Shown here one piece after another: positions 16,185 through 24,205 of a stretch of 64,000 bases of DNA. Positions within the stretch are counted from its first letter, which is position 1; every line of letters begins with the position of its first letter. The notes below the pieces were generated by a model. It was not told where the DNA came from. It did not search any database and worked only from the letters and a program-made list of their open reading frames with translations. The stretch spans positions 623,698-687,697 of the forward strand of contig NZ_JBFAHM010000001.1 of NCBI RefSeq assembly GCF_040654195.1. Direction: 5' to 3'. The position numbers and the translations under genes were made by a program. The stretch is from Hamadaea sp013361475. Its GTDB lineage: Bacteria; Actinomycetota; Actinomycetes; Mycobacteriales; Micromonosporaceae.

Positions 16185-18020
16185 TTGATCACGCTGACTC
16201 ATCAGGTGGCGGGCGAAGAGTGCAAGATCTACTTCCCCGAGCGCCTTGAAGACCTCGACGGCTTCGATTCCTTCCTCGCCGCAGGCGACCGCGTCCTAGC
16301 GATCGACACCGAGACGACCGGCCTCGACGTTTACACGCCTGGTCACCGTCTCCGGCTCGTGCAGTTCGGCAACCGCGTCGAGGCGTGGGTGCTGCGCTGG
16401 GACATCTTCGCCGCCGCGATCCGCCGCGCACTCGGCATGCGCCGCCACTTCGTTGCGCACAACGCGCCTTATGACCTGCTCGTCCTCGACCGGCACGCGG
16501 GCGTGCGCGTCGAAGACCTCGGCCCGCAGACCTTCGACACCCGCGTACTCGCTCACCTCCTCGACCCGCGCGCCGAGCAGGAAGGCGGGCTCGGCCTGGC
16601 GCTCAAGCCGCTCTCGGCGGTCTACGTCGACCCGGGCGCGGTCGACACGGCGAACGGCCTGACGGCGCGGTTCCGCGCGCTCGGCTTCACGAAGGCGACC
16701 GGGTGGGCTGGCATCCCGATCGACGACGAGCTGTATATCCGGTACGCCGGCCTTGACGTCATCTACGCCCGTCGGCTCTTCGACGAGATCGCCCCGACCG
16801 TCCATCAGGTTGGGCTCGACCGGCTCTCGACCTTCGAGCACCACCTACAGGTCTGCCTAGCGATCATGCAACGCCGAGGGATGCGCCTCGACGTGGGGTA
16901 CGTCGAGCGCCTCAAGCGGGACCTTCTCGCCGAGGCGGAGCGGCACATCCGGACGGCCGCTCAGTACGGCGTCGCCAACGTCAACAGCACGGCGCAGGTC
17001 GCCGCTGCGCTGCTCGCGATGGGGGAGACCCTCGACGAGCGGACAGCGTCCGGCGCACCGAAGGTCGACAAGGGCGTGCTCTTGCCGCTCGCAGATCTCT
17101 CGCTTCAGTGGGAGCGGATCGACGCCCGCACTCCCAACCCGCTAGCCGACGCGATCGTGCGCGGGAAGCGGGCCGCGAAGTGGGCGGAGACATACGCTCA
17201 GGCGTTCCTCGACCTCATGGACGCGGACGGCCGCCTACACCCGTCCATCGGCGGGCTCCAAGCGCGGACGGCGCGCATGTCGGTCTCCCGGCCGCCGCTT
17301 CAGCAACTCCCATCGTCCGACTGGACCATCCGACGAAGCTTCATCGCTGACCCCGGTCAGGTGATCATCGCGGCGGACTATCAGGCGGTCGAGATGCGTG
17401 TACTTGCCGCGCTCTCCGGCGACGAGACCATGAAGCGCGCTATCGCCGAGGGCGTCGACCTGCACAGCTTCACCGCTGAGCGCGTCTTCGGGCCGGACTT
17501 CACGAAGCAACATAGGAAGATCGCGAAGGCAGTCGGCTTCGGGAAGGTCTATGGCGGTGGCGCGACCACCGTCGCACGCCAGACAGGCGCGGACATGACG
17601 GCCGTGAAGACGGCGATGACCGCCTATGACGCGACGTTCCCCGGAATCAAGCGCTACGCCCGTCGCCTCATGGCCCGCGCCGAGTTCGGTAAGCGCGAGG
17701 TGGTCACACCCTCGGGCCGGCACCTACCGCTCGACCGTAACCGTCTCTACGCGGCCACGAACTACGTCGTGCAGTCGACCGCGCGCGACCTGCTCGCTCA
17801 GGCCATTGTCGACATCTTCGACGCGGGCATGGGCGATCACCTGCTGTTGCCCGTGCATGACGAGCTGATCGCGCAGGCCCCTCGCGAGTCCGCCGAGGAG
17901 GTAATCCGCGAGATCGGCCGCCTCATGGAATCCACTTTCTACGGCGTGCGAATCGAGTCCGACCCGTCGGTCTACGGCCCGAGTTGGGGCCACGGATACG
18001 GCGCACCTGAGTACCTGTAG
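16185..18020 (+). CDS. Family A DNA polymerase with 3'-5' exonuclease
   Basis: A 611-residue polymerase from a TTG start. Exo I is AIDTETTGLD (D41, E43), Exo II HNAPYDLL near residue 92, Exo III YAGLDVIYA near 187. Polymerase motif A is AADYQAVEMR near 396, motif B RKIAKAVGFGKVYGGG near 443 and motif C LPVHDELI near 555. There is no 5' nuclease domain, as usual for phage enzymes. Together with the primase-helicase this makes the phage largely self-sufficient for replication. Confidence 0.93.
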   Translation: MITLTHQVAGEECKIYFPERLEDLDGFDSFLAAGDRVLAIDTETTGLDVYTPGHRLRLVQFGNRVEAWVLRWDIFAAAIRRALGMRRHFVAHNAPYDLLVLDRHAGVRVEDLGPQTFDTRVLAHLLDPRAEQEGGLGLALKPLSAVYVDPGAVDTANGLTARFRALGFTKATGWAGIPIDDELYIRYAGLDVIYARRLFDEIAPTVHQVGLDRLSTFEHHLQVCLAIMQRRGMRLDVGYVERLKRDLLAEAERHIRTAAQYGVANVNSTAQVAAALLAMGETLDERTASGAPKVDKGVLLPLADLSLQWERIDARTPNPLADAIVRGKRAAKWAETYAQAFLDLMDADGRLHPSIGGLQARTARMSVSRPPLQQLPSSDWTIRRSFIADPGQVIIAADYQAVEMRVLAALSGDETMKRAIAEGVDLHSFTAERVFGPDFTKQHRKIAKAVGFGKVYGGGATTVARQTGADMTAVKTAMTAYDATFPGIKRYARRLMARAEFGKREVVTPSGRHLPLDRNRLYAATNYVVQSTARDLLAQAIVDIFDAGMGDHLLLPVHDELIAQAPRESAEEVIREIGRLMESTFYGVRIESDPSVYGPSWGHGYGAPEYL

Positions 18021-18106
18021 TCACACCCCGGAAAGGACCGCATTAGCGCTATGATCCTTCGTACGCATGTTCGAGTGCGGGCCGTGAGCAGGCGAGGAGC
18101 GAGCGA

Positions 18107-18448
18107 GTGACCCCCATTGACACCGATCAGGATACGGACGCCGAGCTTTTTGCGCGCTTGCTCGACTTGCTCCGCCGAGAGGCCGACGCGCTTTCTGCGC
18201 TTTTGCCGACCGCGATAGAGGCCCAATGGACGATGTCCCCGACCCCTCGACCGAGGGAGGACACCACCGAACGGGCAAAAAACGTACGTTCAGACCCAAC
18301 GGGTGACATTGCGCTAGATCAACACCGCCTCGACCTGCGCACGGAGGTAGTACGATCCGAGCGCGCGATACGGGGAGCGATCGTAGCCTTACGCGGCGCA
18401 CGCGTCGGCCTCGTCCGTGCGGTAGCCCCATGGTCCGAGGAGGTCTAG
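18107..18448 (+). CDS. Hypothetical phage protein
   Basis: A 113-residue helical protein with a GTG start following a purine-rich GGCGAGGAGCGAGCGA. Two helical halves flank a polar linker; the second (LDLRTEVVRSERAIRGAIVALRGARV) may be a coiled coil. A TATGAT box lies at 18050 with no good -35. Actinophages often have a protein of this kind here, but I cannot name a family with confidence. Confidence 0.55.
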   Translation: MTPIDTDQDTDAELFARLLDLLRREADALSALLPTAIEAQWTMSPTPRPREDTTERAKNVRSDPTGDIALDQHRLDLRTEVVRSERAIRGAIVALRGARVGLVRAVAPWSEEV

Positions 18449-18452
18449 CAGA

Positions 18453-18800
18453 TTGCCCCCTAGCTCAGTCGCGTTGGAAACGTTCCAACGGACGTTGAAG
18501 ATCTACCTCGCCACCCCTCCTCACTGCGCCAACCTCGCCGCCGTCGCCGCCGTCTGCGCCGCTCTCGCGGTGCTCGGGTGCGAGGTCGCGTTGCCGGCCG
18601 CCGCGCCGGAGGAAGCCGCAGGCGTCGAGGACGAGCTACTCATCACGGCGTGCGACCTCGACGCGCTTCTGATGGCGGACTACGTCGTGACCATGCCCGG
18701 CGCTGAGCGGCAGTGGGAAGCGACCATGGCCCCGGCGTACGGGGTGCCCGTCATGAGCTTGGCCAAGTTCGCTGACCTTGCGCCTACGCTGACACGCTGA
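18453..18800 (+). CDS. Nucleoside 2-deoxyribosyltransferase-like (DUF4406-like) protein
   Basis: A 115-residue protein from TTG with AGGAGG upstream. KIYLATPPHC at the front, ALAVLGCEVALP, CDLDALLMADYVVTMPG and the end YGVPVMSL follow the small Rossmann-like fold of nucleoside 2-deoxyribosyltransferases, in which the phage versions may act on nucleotides in modified DNA or salvage pathways. The catalytic Glu is not certain. A perfect inverted repeat lies across its first codons. A terminator follows. Confidence 0.65.
   Translation: MPPSSVALETFQRTLKIYLATPPHCANLAAVAAVCAALAVLGCEVALPAAAPEEAAGVEDELLITACDLDALLMADYVVTMPGAERQWEATMAPAYGVPVMSLAKFADLAPTLTR
18472..18490. promoter_or_regulatory. Inverted repeat CGTTGGAA-ACG-TTCCAACG
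   Basis: Perfect 8-bp arms with a 3-base centre, lying 19 bases into the coding region of the NDT-like gene. It may be an operator or an mRNA hairpin that occludes initiation. Confidence 0.45.
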
Positions 18801-18817
18801 CCGCACTAACGATCATC

Positions 18818-18856
18818 GGCCCTCGGGAGTGACTCCCGGGGGCCGCTTTCCTTTCC
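18818..18856 (+). terminator. Rho-independent terminator
   Basis: ggccctcgggag / ctcccgggggcc stem with wobble pairs and loop tga, then gctttccttt. It closes the polymerase-containing transcript. Confidence 0.75.
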
Positions 18857-18902
18857 GTGATCATCCGTTCGGATGGAATCCCCGCGATCTCCGCTAGCAC
18901 AC

Positions 18903-18931
18903 TTGCGCAAGTCGCCTAGCGCGAGCAATCT
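18903..18931 (+). promoter_or_regulatory. Class II phage promoter
   Basis: TTGCGC at 18903-18908, 17 bases with CGCCTAGCGCG in the spacer, and CAATCT at 18926-18931. It drives the first sigma-like gene with a leader of about 90 bases. CTAGC also occurs just upstream. Confidence 0.6.
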
Positions 18932-19027
18932 TGGTGCCGAGCAGCGCTGTTTAGCTGCGACTTAGAACACCCGTCGGAACGGACCGGTACCACCGGCCGG
19001 ACCTCTTGCGCCCTTTGGAGGGTTGGT

Positions 19028-19795
19028 ATGTCCACTTTCGATGCCATCTGGGAAGCGCCCGTGCAGCACATCGAGACCGACGCGGAGGAGGTCGAGCTGA
19101 TTGAGGCCGCGAAGGGCGGCGACGAGACTGCGACGCTCCGCCTGCTCGCCTCGTACATGCCGCAGCTCCGCCGCGCGGTCGGGCACTACACCCGCGCCCT
19201 GTCGCTCGACGACGCCCGGCAGTCTGCGCTGTTGGGCTTCATGTCCGCGATCAAGGCGCACGACGTCAGCAAGTCGACCCGGCTTACCTCGATCCTCCGG
19301 CATCACCTCGACGCCGCCCTCTCGGAGGACGCCGACCAGGCGAACGGCTCCGGCTTCACCGTGCCGGGCCGGACGCTCGACCGCTGGCGTGGCATCGTCG
19401 CCGCAGCGGGTGGTGACTTCTCGGCCGCCGCGAAGCTCGCGCCGTCGCACGCGATGACCGAAGAGACCTTCTGGACGGTCTTCTCTGCGCTGTACCGCAG
19501 CAACTCGCTTCAGGCGCTCAACGTGGGGGACGGGTCCGAGCCGGTCTCACTGGTCGCCCCGCGCGAGATCGCGGACGCCGAAGATCGCGTGCTGGTAGAT
19601 CTCGCCTTCTCCTCGGTCGACGCGATCGAGACCCTCGTAATCTCCCTCGCCTACGGCTTCGGCGACGAGGACCCCGTGCCGGACGCCGAGATCGGGCACC
19701 GTCACGGCTTCTCGCGGCTGAAGACCCTGCGCACGCGGCAGCGCGCGCTGACGAAGATGCGGTCTGCTCTTGGGGTAGATGCGCTAGTCGCCTAG
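19028..19795 (+). CDS. Phage sigma-70-like factor 1
   Basis: A 255-residue protein with GGAGGG upstream of its ATG. LLASYMPQLRRAVGHYTRALSLDDARQSALLGFMSAIKAHD has the layout of sigma region 2, and the C-terminal ETLVISLAYGFGDEDPVPDAEIGHRHGFSRLKTLRTRQRALTKMRSALG resembles a region 4 helix-turn-helix. It is read from a class II promoter and lies directly before class I promoter copy 6. It is a candidate for the factor that recognises class I promoters. Function is inferred. Confidence 0.6.
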   Translation: MSTFDAIWEAPVQHIETDAEEVELIEAAKGGDETATLRLLASYMPQLRRAVGHYTRALSLDDARQSALLGFMSAIKAHDVSKSTRLTSILRHHLDAALSEDADQANGSGFTVPGRTLDRWRGIVAAAGGDFSAAAKLAPSHAMTEETFWTVFSALYRSNSLQALNVGDGSEPVSLVAPREIADAEDRVLVDLAFSSVDAIETLVISLAYGFGDEDPVPDAEIGHRHGFSRLKTLRTRQRALTKMRSALGVDALVA

Positions 19796-19808
19796 CGCGG
19801 ACCGCCTA
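19784..19808. promoter_or_regulatory. GCGCTAG-TCGC-CTAGCGC inverted repeat
   Basis: Perfect 7-bp arms with a 4-base centre overlapping the sigma-like stop codon, and a further CGCCTAGCG copy just after. It is the most complete copy of the CTAGCGC motif of the prophage. Confidence 0.5.
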
Positions 19809-19830
19809 GCGAAATTGGTCGGGGGCGAGG

Positions 19831-19861
19831 CGAACAGTCCGCCCCCGCCTGGCGCATAGGC
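19831..19861 (+). promoter_or_regulatory. Class I phage promoter element, copy 6
   Basis: CGAACA at 19831-19836, 18 bases, CATAGG at 19855-19860 with TGGCG before it. It is 34 bases before a three-gene unit ending with the second sigma-like gene. Confidence 0.7.
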
Positions 19862-19893
19862 CCTGTAACCGCTCATCACAGAGGAGAGACCCG

Positions 19894-20040
19894 ATGATCA
19901 CCGCAGATTCCGACTTCGCGCCCTCGGCCGATTACGACTACACCGACTTCGAGGAGCGCGACGCGCTCGAAGCCGAGGCCGAGGACGCCTTGCGCTCGCT
20001 GCTCTGGGACCTGCCCGCGCGGCCGGGAACGCGCCGATGA
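19894..20040 (+). CDS. Small acidic phage protein
   Basis: A 48-residue protein with GAGGAGAG before the ATG. It is highly acidic (DYDYTDFEERDALEAEAEDAL) and its end overlaps the next ATG. Such an acidic peptide could be a DNA mimic or an anti-sigma-like partner, but nothing proves this. Confidence 0.5.
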   Translation: MITADSDFAPSADYDYTDFEERDALEAEAEDALRSLLWDLPARPGTRR

Positions 20041-20267
20041 CCGCCCGACACCGCCGCGTGGCGTACGGCCTCCGCGATCTGTGGTGGCGCGTCCTCGACG
20101 CCGTCGACTACGTCCGCGACTGGTACCGCGCCGAGTTCGGCCGGCCTGAGCCCGGGTGGGAGACACCCGAGGGCCTCGCTCAGCTCCGCGCCGCGCTCAC
20201 CGCGAGCACCCTCGCCCGCCCAACCGTGGTCGCCGCTGCGTTGGAGGCCGAGCATGTCGAGCACTGA
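20037..20267 (+). CDS. Hypothetical phage protein
   Basis: A 76-residue protein starting at an ATGA overlap and ending 14 bases inside the sigma-like gene. The N-terminal half is aromatic and basic (LRDLWWRVLDAVDYVRDWYRAEFG). The family is not recognised. The tight overlaps suggest translational coupling with sigma-like factor 2. Confidence 0.5.
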   Translation: MTARHRRVAYGLRDLWWRVLDAVDYVRDWYRAEFGRPEPGWETPEGLAQLRAALTASTLARPTVVAAALEAEHVEH

Positions 20268-20850
20268 GACCCGGCCGTCCTTCGAGTCGGTCATGAAGAG
20301 CAGCGTCGCGCGCTCGTGGCTGAAGGGCTACGCGCGCAAGATGGCCCCGGCCAGCATCAGCCCGGACGACCTCGAAGCCGAGGGCATGTACGCCATGTGG
20401 AAGGCGTACGAGAAGGCCGACACCGCGAAGCGCGGAAGCCTCGACTCCTACCTGATTCAGGCCGCTAAGTGGCACATCCTGACCGTGCTCAACCGGCGTA
20501 AGTGGACGGGCCAGGAGAAGACCCCCGCGCCGCACGGCATCAACTCGAAGGGCGGCGTCATCCACGCCGACCAGGTCGAGCAGATGTACCCCGACGACGT
20601 CATGCGCGAATGGGACGAGGTCGCGGGCACCGAGCACGGTTACGCCGTCGCCGAGTTGGACGACATCCGCGCGGAGGTACGGGCTGCTGTTGCCGAGCTG
20701 AATCCCAACCAGCGTGACCGCGTGTTCCGTCGGTTCTGGCTCGACGAGGCCGTTTACACGTCGGGCAATTGGTGGAACGACCCGCGTTGGGGCGTCCGCG
20801 CAGTGCTCCGCGCGAAGCTCGCGCACCTCGCGCCGAACGGGACGGTATGA
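20254..20850 (+). CDS. Phage sigma-70-like factor 2
   Basis: A 198-residue protein. ISPDDLEAEGMYAMWKAYEKAD followed by SLDSYLIQAAKWHILTVLNRRKW has the look of sigma region 2 (core binding and -10 recognition), and VAELNPNQRDRVFRRFWLDE near the end fits the first part of region 4. It is transcribed from class I promoter copy 6, so it sits one step below sigma-like factor 1 if that factor reads class I promoters. It may serve late genes. This is inference from sequence style. Confidence 0.6.
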   Translation: MSSTETRPSFESVMKSSVARSWLKGYARKMAPASISPDDLEAEGMYAMWKAYEKADTAKRGSLDSYLIQAAKWHILTVLNRRKWTGQEKTPAPHGINSKGGVIHADQVEQMYPDDVMREWDEVAGTEHGYAVAELDDIRAEVRAAVAELNPNQRDRVFRRFWLDEAVYTSGNWWNDPRWGVRAVLRAKLAHLAPNGTV

Positions 20851-20871
20851 AAGCACCACACCCCGAGCCGG

Positions 20872-21549
20872 TCAGACTGGCGCGCCAACGTACGCGTCAC
20901 ACCTGACCGGCTTCGTGCTTACGATCAGGTCGCCGGTCACGAGGGCCTTACCCGAGGCCGGGATGGCGTCGGGGAATTCACTCGCCCCGCCGATGACCTT
21001 CCCGCCCGCGTCGAAGCAGACGAAGCCGACTCGCGCGTCTTGGAGCGGCTCGGTCGCAGGGTTCTCCGCCGTGAAGCTCGCCTTGTAGGTGCCGCTCGTC
21101 GACTTGATGGCGACCGGCCCCACCTTGACGCCAGCGAACGGCTTAGCGTCGGTCGTCGTCGACTCGACTACAACCGTGGCTTCCACCTTCGCGACCTTCG
21201 CTCCGTCCGGCACGGTGATCTGTGTCCCGATGGCGAGCGTCTCGCCGGCCTTGCTGAAGCCTTCCGTCTGGCTCTCGCTGGCGATCAGCTTCCCGCTCGC
21301 GTCCGTGACGTTGAACTGCACGACGACGAAGTGACCTTCCGCGCCGCCGTCGTTCCTCACCACGGCCGTGATCCACGCGTACTCGTCCTCTTGCCCGAAG
21401 CCCGACGTGACGACCGTCACCACGCCGGGCGCAGGGGACGACGCGGCAGGGGCGGGGCTGGCTGCCGTCGGCGCTTCCTCGCTGCCGCAGGCGGGCGCGA
21501 GGGCGAGGGGAGCGAGCAGCGCGAGCAGGCCGGCGCGTGGTCGGTTCAT
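20872..21549 (-). CDS. Prophage lipoprotein (moron)
   Basis: A 225-residue lipoprotein and the only minus-strand gene in the visible prophage. The ATG at 21549 has GGAG upstream. Residues 1-20 form a signal peptide with lipobox LAPAC, followed by a low-complexity Ala/Pro/Ser linker and a beta-sandwich domain of FxLYD-like style (VVRNDGGAEGHFVVVQFNVTDASGKLI and SFTAENPATEPLQDARVGFVCFD). Opposite orientation and secretion are typical of genes expressed in the lysogen that alter the host surface or exclude other phages. Confidence 0.75.
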   Translation of the reverse strand: MNRPRAGLLALLAPLALAPACGSEEAPTAASPAPAASSPAPGVVTVVTSGFGQEDEYAWITAVVRNDGGAEGHFVVVQFNVTDASGKLIASESQTEGFSKAGETLAIGTQITVPDGAKVAKVEATVVVESTTTDAKPFAGVKVGPVAIKSTSGTYKASFTAENPATEPLQDARVGFVCFDAGGKVIGGASEFPDAIPASGKALVTGDLIVSTKPVRCDAYVGAPV

Positions 21550-21651
21550 CGGGACTCCAATCGAGAGGGTCGGCAACCGCACAACATTAGGGCGTTCGCG
21601 CCGTCGGCGCGGTCCCGTGGCGGACTACCGACAACCGGCGCGCTTACCGAC

Positions 21652-21680
21652 TTGCGCAAGTTGACTAACGTGAGTACAGT
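21652..21680 (+). promoter_or_regulatory. Class II phage promoter
   Basis: TTGCGC within a perfect CTTGCGCAAG palindrome, 17 bases, TACAGT. The spacer has TGACTAACG in place of CGACTAGCG. It drives the SprT-like gene; the lipoprotein gene points away from it. Confidence 0.65.
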
Positions 21681-21715
21681 GACGTTTACACGCACCGCTT
21701 ACGAAGGAGACCGAG

Positions 21716-22888
21716 ATGACCGCCGCAGGAAAGACCACCGCCGCCGCCCTTGCTAAGCGCGTTGCCGCTGGCGAGCCCGTCCGAATCCTGGTCACGCACG
21801 AGTCCGCCGAGTCGGCGCGGATGTTCGACCGGAAGCCTGTTCTCGCGGCGGCCCGTCGGAAGACGGGAGTCATGACTCTCGTCGCGACCAGCGTTGAAGT
21901 CCGGACGTACCAGACCTTCCGCCGTAGCCAGCGTGACTACGTCTTCACCACATCGGAGGGCGTTATGGTCCTCGCGCCGGCCGAGACCGTGATCCTAGCC
22001 CCGGAGGACGTTGCCGCGATCAAGCGGGCACACGCTGAGGCGCTGGAGATGAACGCCGAGTTCGACCGGTCTGCCCTCGCCTGCAACAACGAAGCCCCCG
22101 CCGAGCCGGAGAGCGCCGAGGCGGACCCGCGTAACCCTGCCGTCGTTCACTACCAGGGCACGGACGGGAAAGCCGCGTGCGACATGGCGGCCCATCTCCT
22201 TGACGGCGTGGCGCATCGGGCCGTCAGTTTCAACGATGGTGACGAAGACGCTTCCTGTACGCAGTGCATCGCGTACGCCATGGAGGTCACCGCCGAGACC
22301 CCCGCCGAGCCCTTCGCCACCCGCGAAGAGTGGCTCATCGCCGCCGTTGACGCCATGCGCCCGATGTTCGCCGAGCAGGGCGCGGAGATCCCCGCCGTGC
22401 GCGTCTCGGTGGGCTGGCCGGGCGGGCGCGGCAAGAAGAATGCCGTCATCGGTCAGTGCTGGGCGTCCGCCGCGTCGGCTGACAAGGTGGCTCAGGTCTT
22501 CATCTCGCCCGTCCTCGACGACGCGGGCGCGGTCCTCGCGACGCTGGCTCACGAGCTGGTTCACGCGGTCGACGACTGCAAGAGCGGCCACAAGGGCAAC
22601 TTCGCCCGGCTCGCGAAGGGCATCGGCCTCGCCGGGAAGATGACCGCCACGGTGGCGGGGGAGGAGCTGAAGCCGAAGCTCGCGGAGATCGCGGCCGGAC
22701 TCGGCGCGTATCCGCACGCGAAGCTGCTCAGCTTCCCGGCCGGTAAGGGCGAGAAGACGCAGACAACGCGCATGATCAAGTGCTCTTGCGCGGACTGCGG
22801 CTACACCGCCCGCACTACGAAGAAGTGGCTCGACGAGGTCGGCGCGCCGATCTGCCCGTGCAACCGCGAAGAGATGCAGGTCGGATAG
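21716..22888 (+). CDS. SprT-like zinc metallopeptidase
   Basis: A 390-residue protein with AAGGAG upstream of its ATG. LAHELVHAVDD supplies the HExxH zinc site, followed by the GHKGNFARLAKGIGL segment of SprT/Wss1-like proteins, and a C-terminal zinc ribbon (C-x-C-x2-C, later CPC). The N-terminal 130 residues are a separate domain of unknown type. SprT-like proteases cut DNA-protein crosslinks in other systems; phage copies are common but untested. It has its own class II promoter. Confidence 0.75.
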   Translation: MTAAGKTTAAALAKRVAAGEPVRILVTHESAESARMFDRKPVLAAARRKTGVMTLVATSVEVRTYQTFRRSQRDYVFTTSEGVMVLAPAETVILAPEDVAAIKRAHAEALEMNAEFDRSALACNNEAPAEPESAEADPRNPAVVHYQGTDGKAACDMAAHLLDGVAHRAVSFNDGDEDASCTQCIAYAMEVTAETPAEPFATREEWLIAAVDAMRPMFAEQGAEIPAVRVSVGWPGGRGKKNAVIGQCWASAASADKVAQVFISPVLDDAGAVLATLAHELVHAVDDCKSGHKGNFARLAKGIGLAGKMTATVAGEELKPKLAEIAAGLGAYPHAKLLSFPAGKGEKTQTTRMIKCSCADCGYTARTTKKWLDEVGAPICPCNREEMQVG

Positions 22889-22938
22889 CTCGCACGCGAC
22901 GGCCCCGGCTTCGGTCGGGGCCATATGCGCTAGCCGAC

Positions 22939-22967
22939 TTGCGCAAGGCACCGTGCGCATGTAGGGT
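22939..22967 (+). promoter_or_regulatory. Class II phage promoter
   Basis: TTGCGC in CTTGCGCAAG, 17 bases, TAGGGT. GCGCTAG lies just upstream at 22927. It drives the membrane protein gene at 23009. Confidence 0.6.
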
Positions 22968-23008
22968 GTGTTTACACGCATGAACGACTTCCCCTTAAGG
23001 AGCCCCCA

Positions 23009-24115
23009 ATGCGCCCCATGACTCCCGCCGAGGCCCTCGAATGGCTCGGCGACCTTGAGCGCCTGATCATCCCGGCTGCCGCCGTGGTCATCGTTGTCCT
23101 GGCGTTGCTCGTCCGGCGCGCACTCAAGCGTGGCAAGGCCGACGCCCTCGCTACCGGCTTCGCGGTCTCGATCGCTACCGCCTTCTCTGCGGAGGGCATG
23201 TACGAGGTCGCGACCGAGCGCCTTCACCTCTCCTCGATCCTCTCACTGGGACTCTTCGCTGTGGCCGAGGCCGCGATGCTGTCGGAGGCGATCCGCGCGA
23301 AGCGGCTGCACGACAAGGCCGGCACGCTCGGCATCCACGGCCGGGCAGTGTGGACGATCGCTGTCTGCGCGGGCGTCATCGTGAGCCTCAACTCGGGCAG
23401 CGTGGTCGAGTTCCCCATCCGCCTCGGTATGCCTATCCTCGTCGCCTCGCTGTGGTGGCTCGGCTTCCAGAAGGAAGCGACCCGCGCTCGAATCGCGAAC
23501 GCGATTAGCTGGGCGATCTCGCCTCGCCGCGTGCTCGTGTGGCTCCGCCTTGCCGAGGCGGGCGAGGTGACCGTAACCGAGGCGGCGACGGAGCGGCTGA
23601 CCGCCCGCATGACTGTGGCGGGCTTCCGCGTGGTCTCGGGCGGACGCCTCACCGCGCGGCGGACGCGCCGCCTCAAGCGCCTGGCGTTGAAGGCGTCGGA
23701 TGAGGTTGTCGAGGAAGCGGCGCGGCGGATCGCCCGAGCCGACGCCATCGTGGCTCTGCTCACGCCTTCGTCCCGCCCGGCGTCCGCCCCGGTCCCGCCC
23801 GAGGACGCCATGCCTCCCGCCACGCCCGCCACGGCGGACGCCCCGCAGACGCCCCTGTTTGTGGCGGCCGACATCATCCCGGATTGGGCCGTCACGCGGG
23901 TTACCGTTCCTCCCGCCCCGTCGACCGGGCGGCCCGCCGAGGAGACGCGTTACCTCGCCGAGGCGCTGTGGTCGGAGTGCCCGAAGCGGACGCAAGAGCA
24001 GGTGGCGTACATCCTCGGGATGTCCCGCCGTGCCCTCCGCGACTCTGGCGCGACCAAGCCGAAGGCGGACGCCGCCCCGGCGCTCGCTCTGGTCGCGGCG
24101 AACGCAGCAGCTTAG
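23009..24115 (+). CDS. Membrane protein with C-terminal HTH-like domain
   Basis: A 368-residue protein with AAGGAG upstream. About four or five membrane segments lie in residues 18-155 (IIPAAAVVIVVLALLV, FAVSIATAFSAEGMYEV, SILSLGLFAVAEAAML, AVWTIAVCAGVIVSL). A basic cytoplasmic region and a Pro/Ala linker follow, then a short helix-turn-helix-like end (QEQVAYILGMSRRALRDS). Similar DUF2637-style proteins are found on actinomycete mobile elements. A membrane-anchored regulator or transfer-related protein is possible. Confidence 0.6.
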   Translation: MRPMTPAEALEWLGDLERLIIPAAAVVIVVLALLVRRALKRGKADALATGFAVSIATAFSAEGMYEVATERLHLSSILSLGLFAVAEAAMLSEAIRAKRLHDKAGTLGIHGRAVWTIAVCAGVIVSLNSGSVVEFPIRLGMPILVASLWWLGFQKEATRARIANAISWAISPRRVLVWLRLAEAGEVTVTEAATERLTARMTVAGFRVVSGGRLTARRTRRLKRLALKASDEVVEEAARRIARADAIVALLTPSSRPASAPVPPEDAMPPATPATADAPQTPLFVAADIIPDWAVTRVTVPPAPSTGRPAEETRYLAEALWSECPKRTQEQVAYILGMSRRALRDSGATKPKADAAPALALVAANAAA

Positions 24116-24139
24116 TTCAGATGTGGTGCGCTAGGCGTC

Positions 24140-24169
24140 TTGCAAGAGGCGTCTAGCGCGTCCTACGCT
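24140..24169 (+). promoter_or_regulatory. Class II phage promoter variant
   Basis: TTGCAA at 24140, 18 bases with CGTCTAGCGCG, TACGCT at 24164-24169. A GCGCTAG copy lies at 24129, so the promoter is flanked by GCGCTAG and CTAGCGC arms. Confidence 0.6.
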
Positions 24170-24205
24170 CGACACAGCCCAGTGCCTCTATCGAAAGGAC
24201 ACGAG

